From contig DS999531.1 of assembly GCA_000158135.1 (NCBI GenBank), positions 1,167,272-1,231,271 on the forward strand: DNA of 64,000 bases. Reading direction: 5' to 3'. The translations under genes and the position numbers were made by a program. Origin of the DNA: Rhodobacteraceae bacterium KLH11 (GTDB lineage Bacteria; Pseudomonadota; Alphaproteobacteria; Rhodobacterales; Rhodobacteraceae). Of the stretch, positions 45,715-55,251 are shown one piece after another (within the stretch, counting starts at the first letter, position 1; the number at the start of each line of letters is the position of its first letter). The notes under the pieces were generated by a model that worked only from the letters and a program-made list of their open reading frames with translations, had not been told where the DNA came from and did not search any database.

Positions 45715-46544
45715 CAACGCATTCTATTCCGTTGGCCGGTGTGATCGGACACCCGATTGCGCATTCCCGCTCGCCCAAATTGCATGGTCATTGGCTGAAA
45801 AGCTATGCGTTGGACGGGCATTATGTCCCGATGGACGTGGCCCCTGCCGATCTGGAAACCGTATTGCGAACCCTGCCCAAGGCGGGGTTTGTCGGGGCCA
45901 ACGTAACGGTCCCGCATAAAGAGGCAGCCCTGCGTCTGGCAGATCAAGTGTCCGACCGCGCCTCGGTTATCGGGGCGGCGAATACGCTTATGTTTCATGA
46001 GGATGGCTCGATCCTTGCGGATAACACGGATGGGTATGGGTTCATGGCCAACCTGCGCGATGGTGCGCCGGACTGGAATCCGCAGGATGGACCTGCTGTT
46101 GTGTTCGGTGCAGGTGGCGCGGCGCGGGCGGTGTTGCAGGCGCTGGCGCAGGCCGGTGTGCCGGAAATCCTGTTGACCAATCGTACCCGTGCCCGTGCCG
46201 ATCATCTGAAAGAGGAATTCGGCCAGCGCATCACCGTCATTGACTGGGTGCAGGCAGGGAATGTGATCGAACAGGCTGAACTGGTGGTCAACACGACATC
46301 CCTGGGAATGCAGGGGCAACCTGAATTGCGCGTGCCGCTGGATGGGTTGCAGCCCGGTGCTGTTGTCACTGATCTGGTTTATGCGCCCCTTCAAACTCAG
46401 CTGCTGAAACAGGCGGAAGAGGCGGGATGTACCACGGTGGACGGTCTGGGTATGTTGTTGCATCAGGCTGTTCCCGGGTTCGAATGCTGGTTTGGTGTTC
46501 GCCCCGAGGTGGATGCAGAGACCCGCGCGGCGGCGCTGGCATGA
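45711..46544 (+). CDS. aroE: Shikimate 5-dehydrogenase
   Basis: A 277-residue NADP shikimate dehydrogenase of the aromatic amino-acid pathway. It opens with LAGVIGHPIAHSRSPKLHGH, the shikimate site; FVGANVTVPHKEAAL carries the catalytic Lys; the NADP loop is VFGAGGAARAVLQAL. It overlaps maf and coaE by four bases each. Length is normal. Confidence 0.97.
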   Translation: MTTHSIPLAGVIGHPIAHSRSPKLHGHWLKSYALDGHYVPMDVAPADLETVLRTLPKAGFVGANVTVPHKEAALRLADQVSDRASVIGAANTLMFHEDGSILADNTDGYGFMANLRDGAPDWNPQDGPAVVFGAGGAARAVLQALAQAGVPEILLTNRTRARADHLKEEFGQRITVIDWVQAGNVIEQAELVVNTTSLGMQGQPELRVPLDGLQPGAVVTDLVYAPLQTQLLKQAEEAGCTTVDGLGMLLHQAVPGFECWFGVRPEVDAETRAAALA

Positions 46545-47134
46545 GTTTTGCGCTGGGCCTGACCGGATCCATCGGCATGGGCAAAAGCACCACCGCGCAG
46601 ATGTTCGCGGATGAAGGCTGCGCGCTTTGGGATGCAGATGCGGCGGTGCATCGGCTTTATGCGCGTGATGGGGCTGCCGTTGAACCGATCAGCGTGGCCT
46701 TTCCATCCGCGATCAAAGACGGGGTGGTCAGCCGGACAGTTTTGAAACAGATCATCGCCGAGACTCCGGGGGCCCTGAAAACCATCGAATCCATTGTGCA
46801 TCCGCTGGTTGCGGCCGACCGTTCCGCGTTTCGGCAATCAGCAACGGCGGATATTCTGGTTTTTGATATCCCGTTGCTGTTTGAAACCGGCGGTGATGCG
46901 GCAATGGACGCCGTTGCCTGCGTCTCGATCCCTGCAGATGAACAAAAGCGTCGGGTGATGAAACGCGGCACGATGACGGAGGCGCAGTTTGAGCAGATTC
47001 GTACCAAACAAATGCCGAATGACGAGAAATGCGCGCGTTCGGATTTTGTGATTGTCACGGATACTCTGGACCACGCGCGTGCGCAGGTGCACGATATCGT
47101 CGGGCAAATACGGGCAGGGATGAAAGATGCGTGA
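46541..47134 (+). CDS. coaE: Dephospho-CoA kinase
   Basis: A 197-residue P-loop kinase, last step of coenzyme A synthesis. ALGLTGSIGMGKSTTAQMFA holds the Walker A; ALWDADAAVHRLY follows with the substrate Asp; VFDIPLLFETGGD and TEAQFEQIRTKQM are typical. ATG at 46541 overlaps the aroE stop; a longer in-frame start lies inside aroE. It overlaps dnaQ by eight bases. Confidence 0.96.
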   Translation: MSFALGLTGSIGMGKSTTAQMFADEGCALWDADAAVHRLYARDGAAVEPISVAFPSAIKDGVVSRTVLKQIIAETPGALKTIESIVHPLVAADRSAFRQSATADILVFDIPLLFETGGDAAMDAVACVSIPADEQKRRVMKRGTMTEAQFEQIRTKQMPNDEKCARSDFVIVTDTLDHARAQVHDIVGQIRAGMKDA

Positions 47135-47849
47135 GATTGTACTCGATACAGAAACCACAGGTTTTGATCCCGAAAGCGGCGACCGGATTGTCGAGATCGG
47201 GGCGGTCGAGCTGTGGAACCATGTGGCCACGGGCGAAACCTATCATGTCTACATTAACCCGGAACGCGGGATGCCTGATGAAGCATTCGGCGTACATGGT
47301 ATCGGCCCTGACCTGCTTGAAAACCCGCGCCCGCCGGAAAAGGGCGAAGTCACGCTGAAGGACAAACCGGTCTTTGCAAAAGTGGGTCAGGGATTCCGGG
47401 ATTTTGTTGGCGACGCGCAACTGGTGATCCACAATGCCTCGTTCGATATGAAATTCCTCAATGCCGAGCTTGGCTGGATGGGTGTCCCTTTGATCCCGAT
47501 GGCTCAGGCGATTGATACGCTTGCCATTGCGCGCAAACGCTTTCCCGGATCGCCAGCCTCGTTGGATGCGTTGTGCCGGCGGTTTGGTATCGACAATTCG
47601 AACCGGGTGCTGCACGGCGCTTTGCTCGACTCGGAAATTCTGGCCGAGGTGTATCTGGAGCTGATCGGCGGACGCCAGCCTGACTTTGGATTGTCGACCT
47701 CGGCTTCAAATGCGGCGGGTGGTGGAGATGAATGGCGGCCCACGGCGCGGCCAACACCGCTGTCGTCCCGGATCACCGAAGACGAGCGTGCGGCACATCA
47801 GAAATTTGTTGAGGGATTGGGCGAAAGCGCCCTGTGGACCCGCGCCTGA
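47127..47849 (+). CDS. dnaQ: DNA polymerase III epsilon subunit (3'-5' exonuclease)
   Basis: A 240-residue proofreading exonuclease. Exo motifs: VLDTETTGFDPESGDRIVEI (D-E), FRDFVGDAQLVIHNASFDMK and HGALLDSEILAEVY (H-x4-D). It is near the origin in the same coupled chain as coaE. A 35-base gap separates it from the convergent secB end. The tail beyond about residue 185 is low-complexity and would bind the polymerase subunit. Confidence 0.96.
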   Translation: MREIVLDTETTGFDPESGDRIVEIGAVELWNHVATGETYHVYINPERGMPDEAFGVHGIGPDLLENPRPPEKGEVTLKDKPVFAKVGQGFRDFVGDAQLVIHNASFDMKFLNAELGWMGVPLIPMAQAIDTLAIARKRFPGSPASLDALCRRFGIDNSNRVLHGALLDSEILAEVYLELIGGRQPDFGLSTSASNAAGGGDEWRPTARPTPLSSRITEDERAAHQKFVEGLGESALWTRA

Positions 47850-47884
47850 CCATAATCACGCGCGGGTCTGAAGAAGCGATCAGA

Positions 47885-48391
47885 TCAGGCTTCAGCCTGT
47901 TGCGCCTGCGCGGCGGCCTGACGGCGCGCCAGTTCGTTGCGGTAAAGGGCCACGAAGTCGATATTGTCGAGGTTAACCGGCGGATAGCCACCGTCGCGGG
48001 TAACGTCGCTGACGATCCGGCGCAGGAAGGGGAACAGCATGCGTGGGCATTCGATCATCAGGAACGGGTGCAGCTGATCCTCGGGCACGCCTTCCACGTG
48101 GAACAGGCCGCAATAGTCGACCTCGCACACGAACAGAACGTCTTCCATACCCTTGGCTTTTGAGTTCACGTTCAGCTTGATCGAAACCTCGAACTGGTGA
48201 TCTGCCGGGCGTTTTTTCGCATCCAGATTCACCTGAACCGAAATTTCGGGCTGTACATCACCCGAAACGCCCTTCTGGGCCATGACGTTTTCAAAGGACA
48301 AATCGCGAATGAACTGTCCCAGCACACGCATCTGGATTTGTGGGGCAGCAGCTTGTGCCGCGGTGTTTTCTGTGGCGTCTTCTTCGGCCAT
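47885..48391 (-). CDS. secB: Export chaperone SecB
   Basis: A 168-residue cytoplasmic chaperone that holds preproteins for SecA. Core features: QFIRDLSFENVMAQ, FEVSIKLNVNSKAKGMEDV, HVEGVPEDQLHPFLMIECPR and GGYPPVNLDNIDFVALY. The start is the ATG at 48391 (MAEEDATENTAAQ), preceded by CCGGAG; a longer in-frame start at 48430 is unlikely. It has an acidic N-terminal tail and a Gln/Ala-rich C-terminal tail, common in alphaproteobacteria. Confidence 0.95.
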   Translation of the reverse strand: MAEEDATENTAAQAAAPQIQMRVLGQFIRDLSFENVMAQKGVSGDVQPEISVQVNLDAKKRPADHQFEVSIKLNVNSKAKGMEDVLFVCEVDYCGLFHVEGVPEDQLHPFLMIECPRMLFPFLRRIVSDVTRDGGYPPVNLDNIDFVALYRNELARRQAAAQAQQAEA

Positions 48392-48451
48392 GGATCTACT
48401 CCGGAAATGAAATTCGCCACTGCTTAACAAGTTGGGCGGGCTATCTCAATG

Positions 48452-48946
48452 CTAGTGCGGGCCTTCTACCCATTTTGAGGGCTTGGCCGGGTCCTTGCGC
48501 GGCTGAACCTCGGTAAACTCTCCGTCAATAACTTCGTCCTGCTCAAACGGGTCTGGTCGCGATTGAAACTGTGCGCCGGCGCCCATCTGGAAATGGGTGA
48601 TTGTGGCTTTGGACCTGAGATAGCGGAAGACCGCGACGCGAATGCCCGGGACAAGCAGGGCAAAGCCAACGGCATCGGTGAAAAACCCCGGCGTCAGAAG
48701 CAAAACGCCCGACAGCAGGATCATTGCCCCATGCGCCAGCGGCTCGGTCGGGTCGTCCAGCTGGGCGAAGGATCGCTGCAGATTGGCCAGTGCCATGCGG
48801 CCTTGTGTCCGGACCAGAACCGTGCCCAGAACTGCCGTCAGAACAACAATTGCAAGCGTTGGCCACAGGCCAATCAGACCGCCAACCTGAATGAACAGGG
48901 CGATCTCGATGATCGGAACCAATAAAAAAGCCAAGAACAGGTACAT
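48452..48946 (-). CDS. fxsA: FxsA family membrane protein
   Basis: A 164-residue inner-membrane protein with several hydrophobic segments (about 1-20, 25-45, 75-110). FLLVPIIEIALFIQVGGLIG and VLTAVLGTVLVRTQG, then GAMILLSGVLLLTPGFFTDA, are the FxsA family landmarks. In E. coli its overproduction relieves phage T7 exclusion by the F plasmid; its normal role is unknown. It is divergent from the Tim44-like gene, across 108 bases, and 60 bases from secB. Confidence 0.92.
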   Translation of the reverse strand: MYLFLAFLLVPIIEIALFIQVGGLIGLWPTLAIVVLTAVLGTVLVRTQGRMALANLQRSFAQLDDPTEPLAHGAMILLSGVLLLTPGFFTDAVGFALLVPGIRVAVFRYLRSKATITHFQMGAGAQFQSRPDPFEQDEVIDGEFTEVQPRKDPAKPSKWVEGPH

Positions 48947-49054
48947 TTGCGGTATCCTTTAGCATGTGCCGGGCTGTGGACTTGCCCCCTTCTGTCACCT
49001 ACATAGTGGCAGAGGGCAGCGTATACAAAGCCCGGGTTCTGAAAAGAGGACGAA

Positions 49055-49714
49055 ATGAACTCACCCCTGATCCAGCTTCTGGTGCTGGCCGGAATTGCCA
49101 TTTTCCTGATCCTGCGTTTGAAAAGCGTGCTGGGGACGCGGGAAGGTTTTGAGAAACCGCCCCTGCAGCAGCAGCGTGATACCAACGACGCGCGACGTGA
49201 CTTCGAAGTGATCGAAGGCGGGCCGGATCATGACATCACAGACCATGTGGCCGAAGACAGCGAACAGGCTGAGACCCTGACCGCGATGAAACGGGTTGAG
49301 CCCAGCTTTTCTGTCAGCGAATTTGTTCAGGGCGCGCGCGGTGCCTATGAGATGATCGTGATGGGGTTCGAAAAGGGCAATCTGGATGAAATCCAGCCCT
49401 TCCTGTCCGAAGAAGTGTTCGACACATTTGTTTCTGTTGTTGCAGATCGCGAAGACAAGGGCCTGACCATCGAGGCCGAATTCATCGGTGTGCGTGAAAC
49501 GACTCTGGCTGACGTGAAGTTCGACAAGGACACAAATCAGGCCGAGATCACCATGCGCTTTATTGGTGAACTGACCTCGGTTGTGCGCGATCGCGGTGGC
49601 GATATCATTGAAGGCAACCCCAATACCGTCAAACGCCAAAAGGACAGCTGGACCTTTGCCCGTGTCATGGGCCTGGATGATCCGAACTGGCTGCTTGTTG
49701 CCACGGACGCATGA
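49055..49714 (+). CDS. Tim44-like domain inner-membrane protein
   Basis: A 219-residue protein with one N-terminal membrane helix (about 4-22, PLIQLLVLAGIAIFLILRL) and a C-terminal Tim44-like domain (about 85-215; FVQGARGAYEMIVMGFEKGN, FLSEEVFDTFVSVV, DRGGDIIEGNPNTVKRQKDS). Bacterial homologues are membrane-anchored and thought to act at the envelope, but their role is not settled. AGAGGA lies before the ATG. Its stop overlaps mltA by four bases; both lie with smr in one coupled unit. Confidence 0.88.
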   Translation: MNSPLIQLLVLAGIAIFLILRLKSVLGTREGFEKPPLQQQRDTNDARRDFEVIEGGPDHDITDHVAEDSEQAETLTAMKRVEPSFSVSEFVQGARGAYEMIVMGFEKGNLDEIQPFLSEEVFDTFVSVVADREDKGLTIEAEFIGVRETTLADVKFDKDTNQAEITMRFIGELTSVVRDRGGDIIEGNPNTVKRQKDSWTFARVMGLDDPNWLLVATDA

Positions 49715-50751
49715 TTGCAGCGCTCCGGTCGCTACTTCTGGGGGTCGCCATGACCACTGCCAGCGCCGCCGGAGCCGAGGCGACGCGATCCATTCTGTCA
49801 TTCGATGATCTCGATGGCTGGGCTGCTGACGATCACGCGGCGGCCCTTTCGGTTTTTCTGAACACGTGTGGTGATCTGGCTGATCCCGATTGGCAGGCAT
49901 TGTGTCGGGTTGCCCGGACATATGAGCCTGAGGCCGCGCGGTCATTTTTTGAACTGTTCTTTCGCCCCGTGCTGGTTGAAGATGGCAAGGAGGCCCTGTT
50001 TACCGGATATTTTGAGCCCGAACTGGAGGGCTCAAAATCTCCGTCAGGCAAATATCGTTATCCGCTCTACCGGATGCCGCCCGAGGCGCGCGGTACCGGC
50101 CAATGGCTCAGCCGCCGCGAATTGCTGACTGGTGATGTGATGGCCGGTCGGGGCCTTGAGATCGCATGGGTTGATGACCCGGTAGAGTTGTTCTTTCTGC
50201 AAATTCAAGGCTCGGGCCGTATTCGTCTGCCCGATGGCAGCGCGCTGCGGGTCGGGTATGGCGGGGCCAACGGGCACCCGTATCGATCCATCGGGGCCGA
50301 GCTGGTGCGGCGTGGTGCGCTGGGCGCGCATGAGGTCAGCGCCCAGAGGATTCGCAGCTGGGTGCGCAAGAACCCCGAAGCCGGGGCCGAGTTGCTGTTT
50401 CACAACCCCTCTTATGTCTTCTTCCGCGAAGTGACGCGGGTCGCGCCCGAGTTCGGGCCGTTGGGTGCCATGAACCGATCGGTTACCACCATGCGCAGCA
50501 TTGCTTCTGATCCGGCCTATACGCCCTTAGGTGCTCCGGTCTGGGTCGAGAAGGATGGCAAAAACCCGTTGCGGCGATTGATGATCGCGCAGGATACCGG
50601 ATCGGCCATCAAGGGTGCCCAACGCGCGGATATCTTTTTTGGCACTGGCGACAAGGCCGGTCAGGCCGCCGGGCGTCTGAAAGATCCCGGTCGGATGGTG
50701 GTGCTGTTGCCGATCCAACGGGCCTATGCTCTGCTGCCGGATGAATTCTGA
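49711..50751 (+). CDS. mltA: Membrane-bound lytic murein transglycosylase A (MltA)
   Basis: A 346-residue lytic transglycosylase. An N-terminal signal peptide (MIAALRSLLLGVAMTTASAAGA) lacks a lipobox, so the enzyme is probably periplasmic or loosely attached. The MltA domain has FTGYFEPELEGS and FFLQIQGSGRIRLPDGS; the 3D domain has LMIAQDTGSAIKGAQRADIF with the catalytic Asp region, then FGTGDKAG. The stop TGATG overlaps smr by one base. Confidence 0.93.
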   Translation: MIAALRSLLLGVAMTTASAAGAEATRSILSFDDLDGWAADDHAAALSVFLNTCGDLADPDWQALCRVARTYEPEAARSFFELFFRPVLVEDGKEALFTGYFEPELEGSKSPSGKYRYPLYRMPPEARGTGQWLSRRELLTGDVMAGRGLEIAWVDDPVELFFLQIQGSGRIRLPDGSALRVGYGGANGHPYRSIGAELVRRGALGAHEVSAQRIRSWVRKNPEAGAELLFHNPSYVFFREVTRVAPEFGPLGAMNRSVTTMRSIASDPAYTPLGAPVWVEKDGKNPLRRLMIAQDTGSAIKGAQRADIFFGTGDKAGQAAGRLKDPGRMVVLLPIQRAYALLPDEF

Positions 50752-51338
50752 TGACACGGCGGAAACTGACCGCGGATGAGATCGACCTGTGGCGCAAGGT
50801 TGCAAAACAGGCTGAACGGCTGCATCCCGAACTACCGCAGACGGTACACCCGACCACTCTGCCCAAACCCAAACCATCCAAGCCGCCCAAAGCGCGGATT
50901 GAGAGTTTTGAGCTGGGTCAGACTGCGCCCAGCAAGCCAGCGCGGCACAATCTGAAACCCTCGATGGCGGAAGGGTTGCGGGCAAATCCTGTTCAGATGG
51001 ATATCAAGGCGTTTGGCCGCATGAAACGGGGCAAGCTGAAGCCCGAAGGCAAGATCGACTTGCATGGGATGCGGATGAATGCGGCGCATCCCGCACTGGT
51101 ACGGTTCATTCTGACGGCGCAGGCGCAGGGCAAGCGATTGGTTCTGGTGATCACCGGCAAGGGTAAAGATCGGGATGAGCCCGGCCCCATCCCGACACCA
51201 CGCGGCGTGCTGCGCAATCAGGTGCCGCAATGGCTGTCTTTGCCGCCCGTGGCACAGGCCGTGTTGCAGGTGACGCCAGCCCATATCAGCCATGGTGGCG
51301 ATGGGGCCTACTACGTCTACCTCAGGCGGAACCGCTAG
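50751..51338 (+). CDS. Smr-domain DNA/RNA nuclease-like protein
   Basis: A 195-residue protein with a basic, proline-rich N-terminus and a C-terminal Smr domain (about 100-192): IDLHGMRMNAAHPAL, LVLVITGKGKDRDE, RGVLRNQVPQWL, AHISHGGDGAYYVYLRR. Small MutS-related domains can nick DNA or cut RNA in other bacteria; activity here is unproven. It overlaps mltA by one base and the convergent MFS gene by 17 bases. Confidence 0.88.
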   Translation: MTRRKLTADEIDLWRKVAKQAERLHPELPQTVHPTTLPKPKPSKPPKARIESFELGQTAPSKPARHNLKPSMAEGLRANPVQMDIKAFGRMKRGKLKPEGKIDLHGMRMNAAHPALVRFILTAQAQGKRLVLVITGKGKDRDEPGPIPTPRGVLRNQVPQWLSLPPVAQAVLQVTPAHISHGGDGAYYVYLRRNR

Positions 51339-52554
51339 CGGCGCGTTGCGCGCGGGTGATGCCGATCTGAACCATGACGCAGACCCAGACAAAGAAGGCT
51401 GCGATCCAGAGAAATTGCCTATCCAGTGAGACACCCAGATCAATCAGCGCACCACTCAGGCCCGGCCCGATGGCGGACCCCAACACCATTACCGCAGCGG
51501 CCATGGCCTTGATGGCACCGATATGGCGCGTGCCGTAGAATTCGGCCCAGAACGCGCTGGGCAAGGGGTTATGTGCGCCAGCCGTCAGGGCAAGGAAAAC
51601 CATCCCGACCAACGCGCCGATAATGGAGGTTGAGACCGACAGAACGGCAAATCCTGCCGCCATCGGCAGCTGATAATAGGGCATCATCCGGGCCGTGCCC
51701 CATTTGTCCAACGCCCAGCCTGCAGCAAACATCGACAGGATAGAAACCCCGGTGAACACGGGGAACAGGGCAACAAGCTGGATATGTGGCCAGCCTTTGA
51801 CCTCGGCCAGATGCACCTGATGAAAGAAGAAGGTGGTGACGAAGGCTGAAGGTGCCAGAATGGCGGGGATCATATACCAGAACAGCGGGTTCAACAGGGC
51901 TTCGCGCCGGGTCCAGTGACGGTCTTGCATCCCGGTTGAAGAGGCCTCGGTTGACAGGCTTTGGGGGGTTCGCTCCTGTCGCAGCAGGCGGATCAGCACG
52001 GGTATACCCAGCAGGGTGACACAAACCGCAAGCCCCCATAGCCAACGCCAATCCAGAAGCGCCATTGCCGCAACGAAGATTACGGGTAGCAGAGCCTCGC
52101 CGATTGCGTAGCCCAGTGTTGCGATTGACAGGGCTTTGCCCCGCGTCGCCGTGAACCAGCGCGCCATGGCAACGGCGGCCAGATGGGTGCTCATCCCCTG
52201 CCCGAACAGACGCAGCAGGAAGATCACGGCCGGCAACAGGATCACCCAGGCGTTCAGCGCCATGGCCAGCGCCGCCAGTGCAAGGCCAATCAGTACGGCC
52301 GGGCCCAGCGCCCGCACCCGGAAGAGATCGGTCAGCCCTCCGGCCCAGATCATCACAAAGGCCGAGAGGGTTGTGCCAAGTGAATAAAGCCCGCCCCAGG
52401 CCCCGTGGCTCAGGCCAAATTCACTGCGGATTTCGCCTGCAAATACCGAGATGAAAAAGGTCTGCCCGAAGCTTGATAAAAACGTCAGCAGAATCCCCGC
52501 ACCCAGCCAGTTCGCGTTCTGGGCCAGATAGCGCCGCAGATCGAATTGCGTCAC
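51322..52554 (-). CDS. MFS transporter, 12-helix
   Basis: A 410-residue major-facilitator protein with about 12 hydrophobic segments. It begins LGAGILLTFLSSFGQTFFISVFAG; WAGGLTDLFRVRALGP between helices 2 and 3 stands in for the usual MFS motif, and ARWFTATRGKALSIATLG follows. A substrate cannot be read from sequence. It overlaps the hydrolase gene stop by four bases, so both are made together; an anionic-solute or drug carrier is possible but unproven. Confidence 0.83.
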   Translation of the reverse strand: MTQFDLRRYLAQNANWLGAGILLTFLSSFGQTFFISVFAGEIRSEFGLSHGAWGGLYSLGTTLSAFVMIWAGGLTDLFRVRALGPAVLIGLALAALAMALNAWVILLPAVIFLLRLFGQGMSTHLAAVAMARWFTATRGKALSIATLGYAIGEALLPVIFVAAMALLDWRWLWGLAVCVTLLGIPVLIRLLRQERTPQSLSTEASSTGMQDRHWTRREALLNPLFWYMIPAILAPSAFVTTFFFHQVHLAEVKGWPHIQLVALFPVFTGVSILSMFAAGWALDKWGTARMMPYYQLPMAAGFAVLSVSTSIIGALVGMVFLALTAGAHNPLPSAFWAEFYGTRHIGAIKAMAAAVMVLGSAIGPGLSGALIDLGVSLDRQFLWIAAFFVWVCVMVQIGITRAQRAASGSA

Positions 52555-53648
52555 GGGGTGCTGACCTGCGCCTGACCGGTTTCGGTCAGAACGATCTCGG
52601 TCGCGCCATCCGCGTTGCGTTCGCTGGGGGGCACAAGAACATCAATGCCGGGCCGGTCGGGCCCAAAGGTGCTGCTGACCCGGCGGACCGAGCTGAGAAT
52701 GGCCAGCAACGCGGGCGAGGTCGCAGCCACAAAATGCGACGAGCCCGCATCGCTGTTGAACGCGGTCGTATCGATGACGCTTATGGGATATTCGGCCAAT
52801 GCGTCGACCGAACTGATATTGCCCAGCCTCTCGCTGTCTGCGGTGCCACGCAAACGGGCCGAGATATTCAGGATCTTATCCTTCTTTGACACCATGACGA
52901 CAAATGGATCCGGCGGATTTTTGATGGTGTTCATCTGCGAGCGGAAGAGATCCACGTCCAGATCAGGTGAAATCAGGATGACCCCTTCCAGATTGCGTTT
53001 TGACCAGCCGGGTTCGCGCAGTTCGGCTGTGCGCATCATCTCCATCGACAGGGCGCTGCCCATCGAATGAGCAAGCAGGATCACGCGTTTCACGCCAATT
53101 GACTTGAGGTACCGGACGGTCTGTTCCAGACCGTCGCGGGCAAACAGCATGCTATCGAGATCATAGGCATACCCGATCCCGCGCGCCTGGCTGGGCCAGG
53201 AATAGATCAGGGTTGTGCCCGGAATACCGATATCATGGCTGAGCTGCGCCGCCCGAAAAGCGGTTTCGGCCTGGGTGGCGTTATAGCCATGGACAAAGAT
53301 CACCACATCATCCACGCCGCTCAGCCGGGATTCCAACGCTTGTGGTCCGGAATATTCGGTGACTTCGGCCAGAACGAACTGCTTGTCCGGATTTGGGTTG
53401 GCGTAAGAGAACTTGAGCTCTCCGGGCGTGTGTGAAGGCGGGATCGAGACGGTAAGCTCAAGATATCGCAGCGCATCAGCGCGCCTTGACCCGTAAGAGC
53501 CGTCGGGTTCGCGCGCGCGGGTGGTGGCGGCAAAGACCGTGGCAGGGGTGCCGACCTTCAGCGCATCGGGCGTGATCTCGGTTACCGAGCGGTCGACGCA
53601 AGCGCTGAGCAGGCACAGGTTCGCAATGATGATCAAATGGCGCAGCAC
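52551..53648 (-). CDS. Alpha/beta-hydrolase lipoprotein (DUF900-like)
   Basis: A 365-residue protein with a signal ending in LCLLSAC, a lipobox, so it is probably a periplasmic lipoprotein. The alpha/beta-hydrolase core has the oxyanion stretch VVIFVHGYNATQAETAFRAA, TLIYSWPSQA, nucleophile AHSMGSALSMEMMR and a late ISPDLDVD region for the catalytic acid, with histidine near SSHFVA. I prefer the GTG at 53648 (MLRHLIIIANLCLL), which has GGAGGGG six bases upstream; a GTG at 53663 is in frame but lies on that site. It is co-transcribed with the MFS gene. Substrate unknown. Confidence 0.82.
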   Translation of the reverse strand: MLRHLIIIANLCLLSACVDRSVTEITPDALKVGTPATVFAATTRAREPDGSYGSRRADALRYLELTVSIPPSHTPGELKFSYANPNPDKQFVLAEVTEYSGPQALESRLSGVDDVVIFVHGYNATQAETAFRAAQLSHDIGIPGTTLIYSWPSQARGIGYAYDLDSMLFARDGLEQTVRYLKSIGVKRVILLAHSMGSALSMEMMRTAELREPGWSKRNLEGVILISPDLDVDLFRSQMNTIKNPPDPFVVMVSKKDKILNISARLRGTADSERLGNISSVDALAEYPISVIDTTAFNSDAGSSHFVAATSPALLAILSSVRRVSSTFGPDRPGIDVLVPPSERNADGATEIVLTETGQAQVSTP

Positions 53649-53744
53649 AATCTGCCCCTCCACAATTATGTGGTCAGGCTACCTTATTCATGCGCTGCGT
53701 CCAGTCAGACAATGCGCCTGACCGGCAAGAAACGGCTAGCGCTG

Positions 53745-55052
53745 TTACAGAACGTAACGGCTGAGGTCGGTCGAGCTGGTGAGCTCACCCAGATTGTCAT
53801 TTACAAATGCCGCATCGACGGTGACTTCGGTCCCAGCCTTGTCGGGTGCGGCAAAGGACAGATCCTCGAACACCCGTTCCATGACGGTATAGAGCCGCCG
53901 CGCGCCGATATTCTCGATACTCTGGTTTACATCCGCCGCGATGCGGGCCAGTGCGGCGATACCGTCCTCGGTGAAACTGACGGTGACCTCTTCGGTGCCC
54001 ATCAAGGCTGTGTACTGGAGCGTCAGCGCATTATCCGTCTCGGTGAGAATACGCACAAAATCCTCTTCGGTCAGGGCGCGAAGCTCGACCCGGATTGGCA
54101 GACGGCCCTGCAATTCCGGCAGCAGGTCCGAAGGTTTGGCGATGTGAAATGCACCAGAAGCGATGAACAGGATGTGGTCGGTTTTCACCGGGCCATGTTT
54201 GGTGGATACAGTTGTGCCTTCGATCAGAGGCAACAGATCGCGCTGCACCCCTTCCCGGCTGACATCACCGCCCCGCGCGTCCGAGCGGGCGCAGACCTTG
54301 TCGATCTCGTCCAGAAATACAATGCCATTCTGTTCGACCGATTCCAGAGCAACGCGATTGACGGTTTCATCATCCAGCAGCTTGTCAGCCTCTTCCCCGA
54401 TCAGCGCCTCATAGCTTTCGGCAACGGTCATCTTGCGCCGGACTGTGCGCCCGCCAAAGGCCTTGCCAAAGATGTCACCCAGATTCATCATCCCCATCTG
54501 ACCACCGGGCTGGCCGGGAATGTCGAACATCGGCATCGGGTTTGACGTGTCGGACAATTCCAGCTCGATCTCGGTATCATCCAGCTCACCGGCCTTGAGC
54601 TTCTTGCGGAACATCTCGCGCGTGGCTTCGCGGGCGTCGGTGCCTGCGATGGCCTCGATCACGCGATCTTCGGCTGCCTGATGGGCGCGGGTCTTCACGT
54701 CTTCACGCATGTATTCGCGGGTCTGCAGGATTGCCGCATCGGCCAGATCGCGCACAATCTGTTCCACGTCGCGACCAACATACCCGACCTCGGTAAACTT
54801 GGTGGCTTCGACCTTGATGAAGGGCGCGCGGGCCAGTTTGGCCAGACGGCGGCTGATCTCGGTTTTGCCGACACCGGTGGGCCCGATCATCAGGATGTTC
54901 TTGGGATAGACCTCATCGCGGATATCGTCGGGCAGTTGCTTGCGCCGCCAGCGATTGCGCAGCGCCACCGCGACGGCACGCTTGGCGTCTTTCTGTCCGA
55001 TGATAAAGCGGTCCAGTTCCGAGACAATCTCGCGCGGGGTCAGGTCGGTCAT
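53745..55052 (-). CDS. hslU: ATP-dependent protease ATPase subunit HslU (ClpY)
   Basis: A 435-residue AAA+ unfoldase of the HslUV protease. Walker [21 protein letters not shown]; sensor regions and the pore [11 protein letters not shown] are present; the intermediate domain spans about 110-240; the C-terminus ends LSRYVL, which docks into HslV. Unusually it is not next to hslV: the two are separated by about 1.9 kb holding DM13 and MFS genes on the other strand, though both read leftward. The promoter is not obvious. Confidence 0.95.
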   Translation of the reverse strand: MTDLTPREIVSELDRFIIGQKDAKRAVAVALRNRWRRKQLPDDIRDEVYPKNILMIGPTGVGKTEISRRLAKLARAPFIKVEATKFTEVGYVGRDVEQIVRDLADAAILQTREYMREDVKTRAHQAAEDRVIEAIAGTDAREATREMFRKKLKAGELDDTEIELELSDTSNPMPMFDIPGQPGGQMGMMNLGDIFGKAFGGRTVRRKMTVAESYEALIGEEADKLLDDETVNRVALESVEQNGIVFLDEIDKVCARSDARGGDVSREGVQRDLLPLIEGTTVSTKHGPVKTDHILFIASGAFHIAKPSDLLPELQGRLPIRVELRALTEEDFVRILTETDNALTLQYTALMGTEEVTVSFTEDGIAALARIAADVNQSIENIGARRLYTVMERVFEDLSFAAPDKAGTEVTVDAAFVNDNLGELTSSTDLSRYVL

Positions 55053-55251
55053 ATCTGTTCTATCCGTCTGTTTCGCAGCGGAACCTAATCATGTGCTGCG
55101 AAAACACAAGCCGATCACGGAAAGATCACGGCAACTCACGAACAGCACACGTATTTTCGTGAGGATGTGAATCGCCATGCCCGCGCGGGTTGCGGCATAG
55201 TTTGCCGTGACGGGCAAACCTGCCTGCATCTATCAATGGAGATACCTCATC

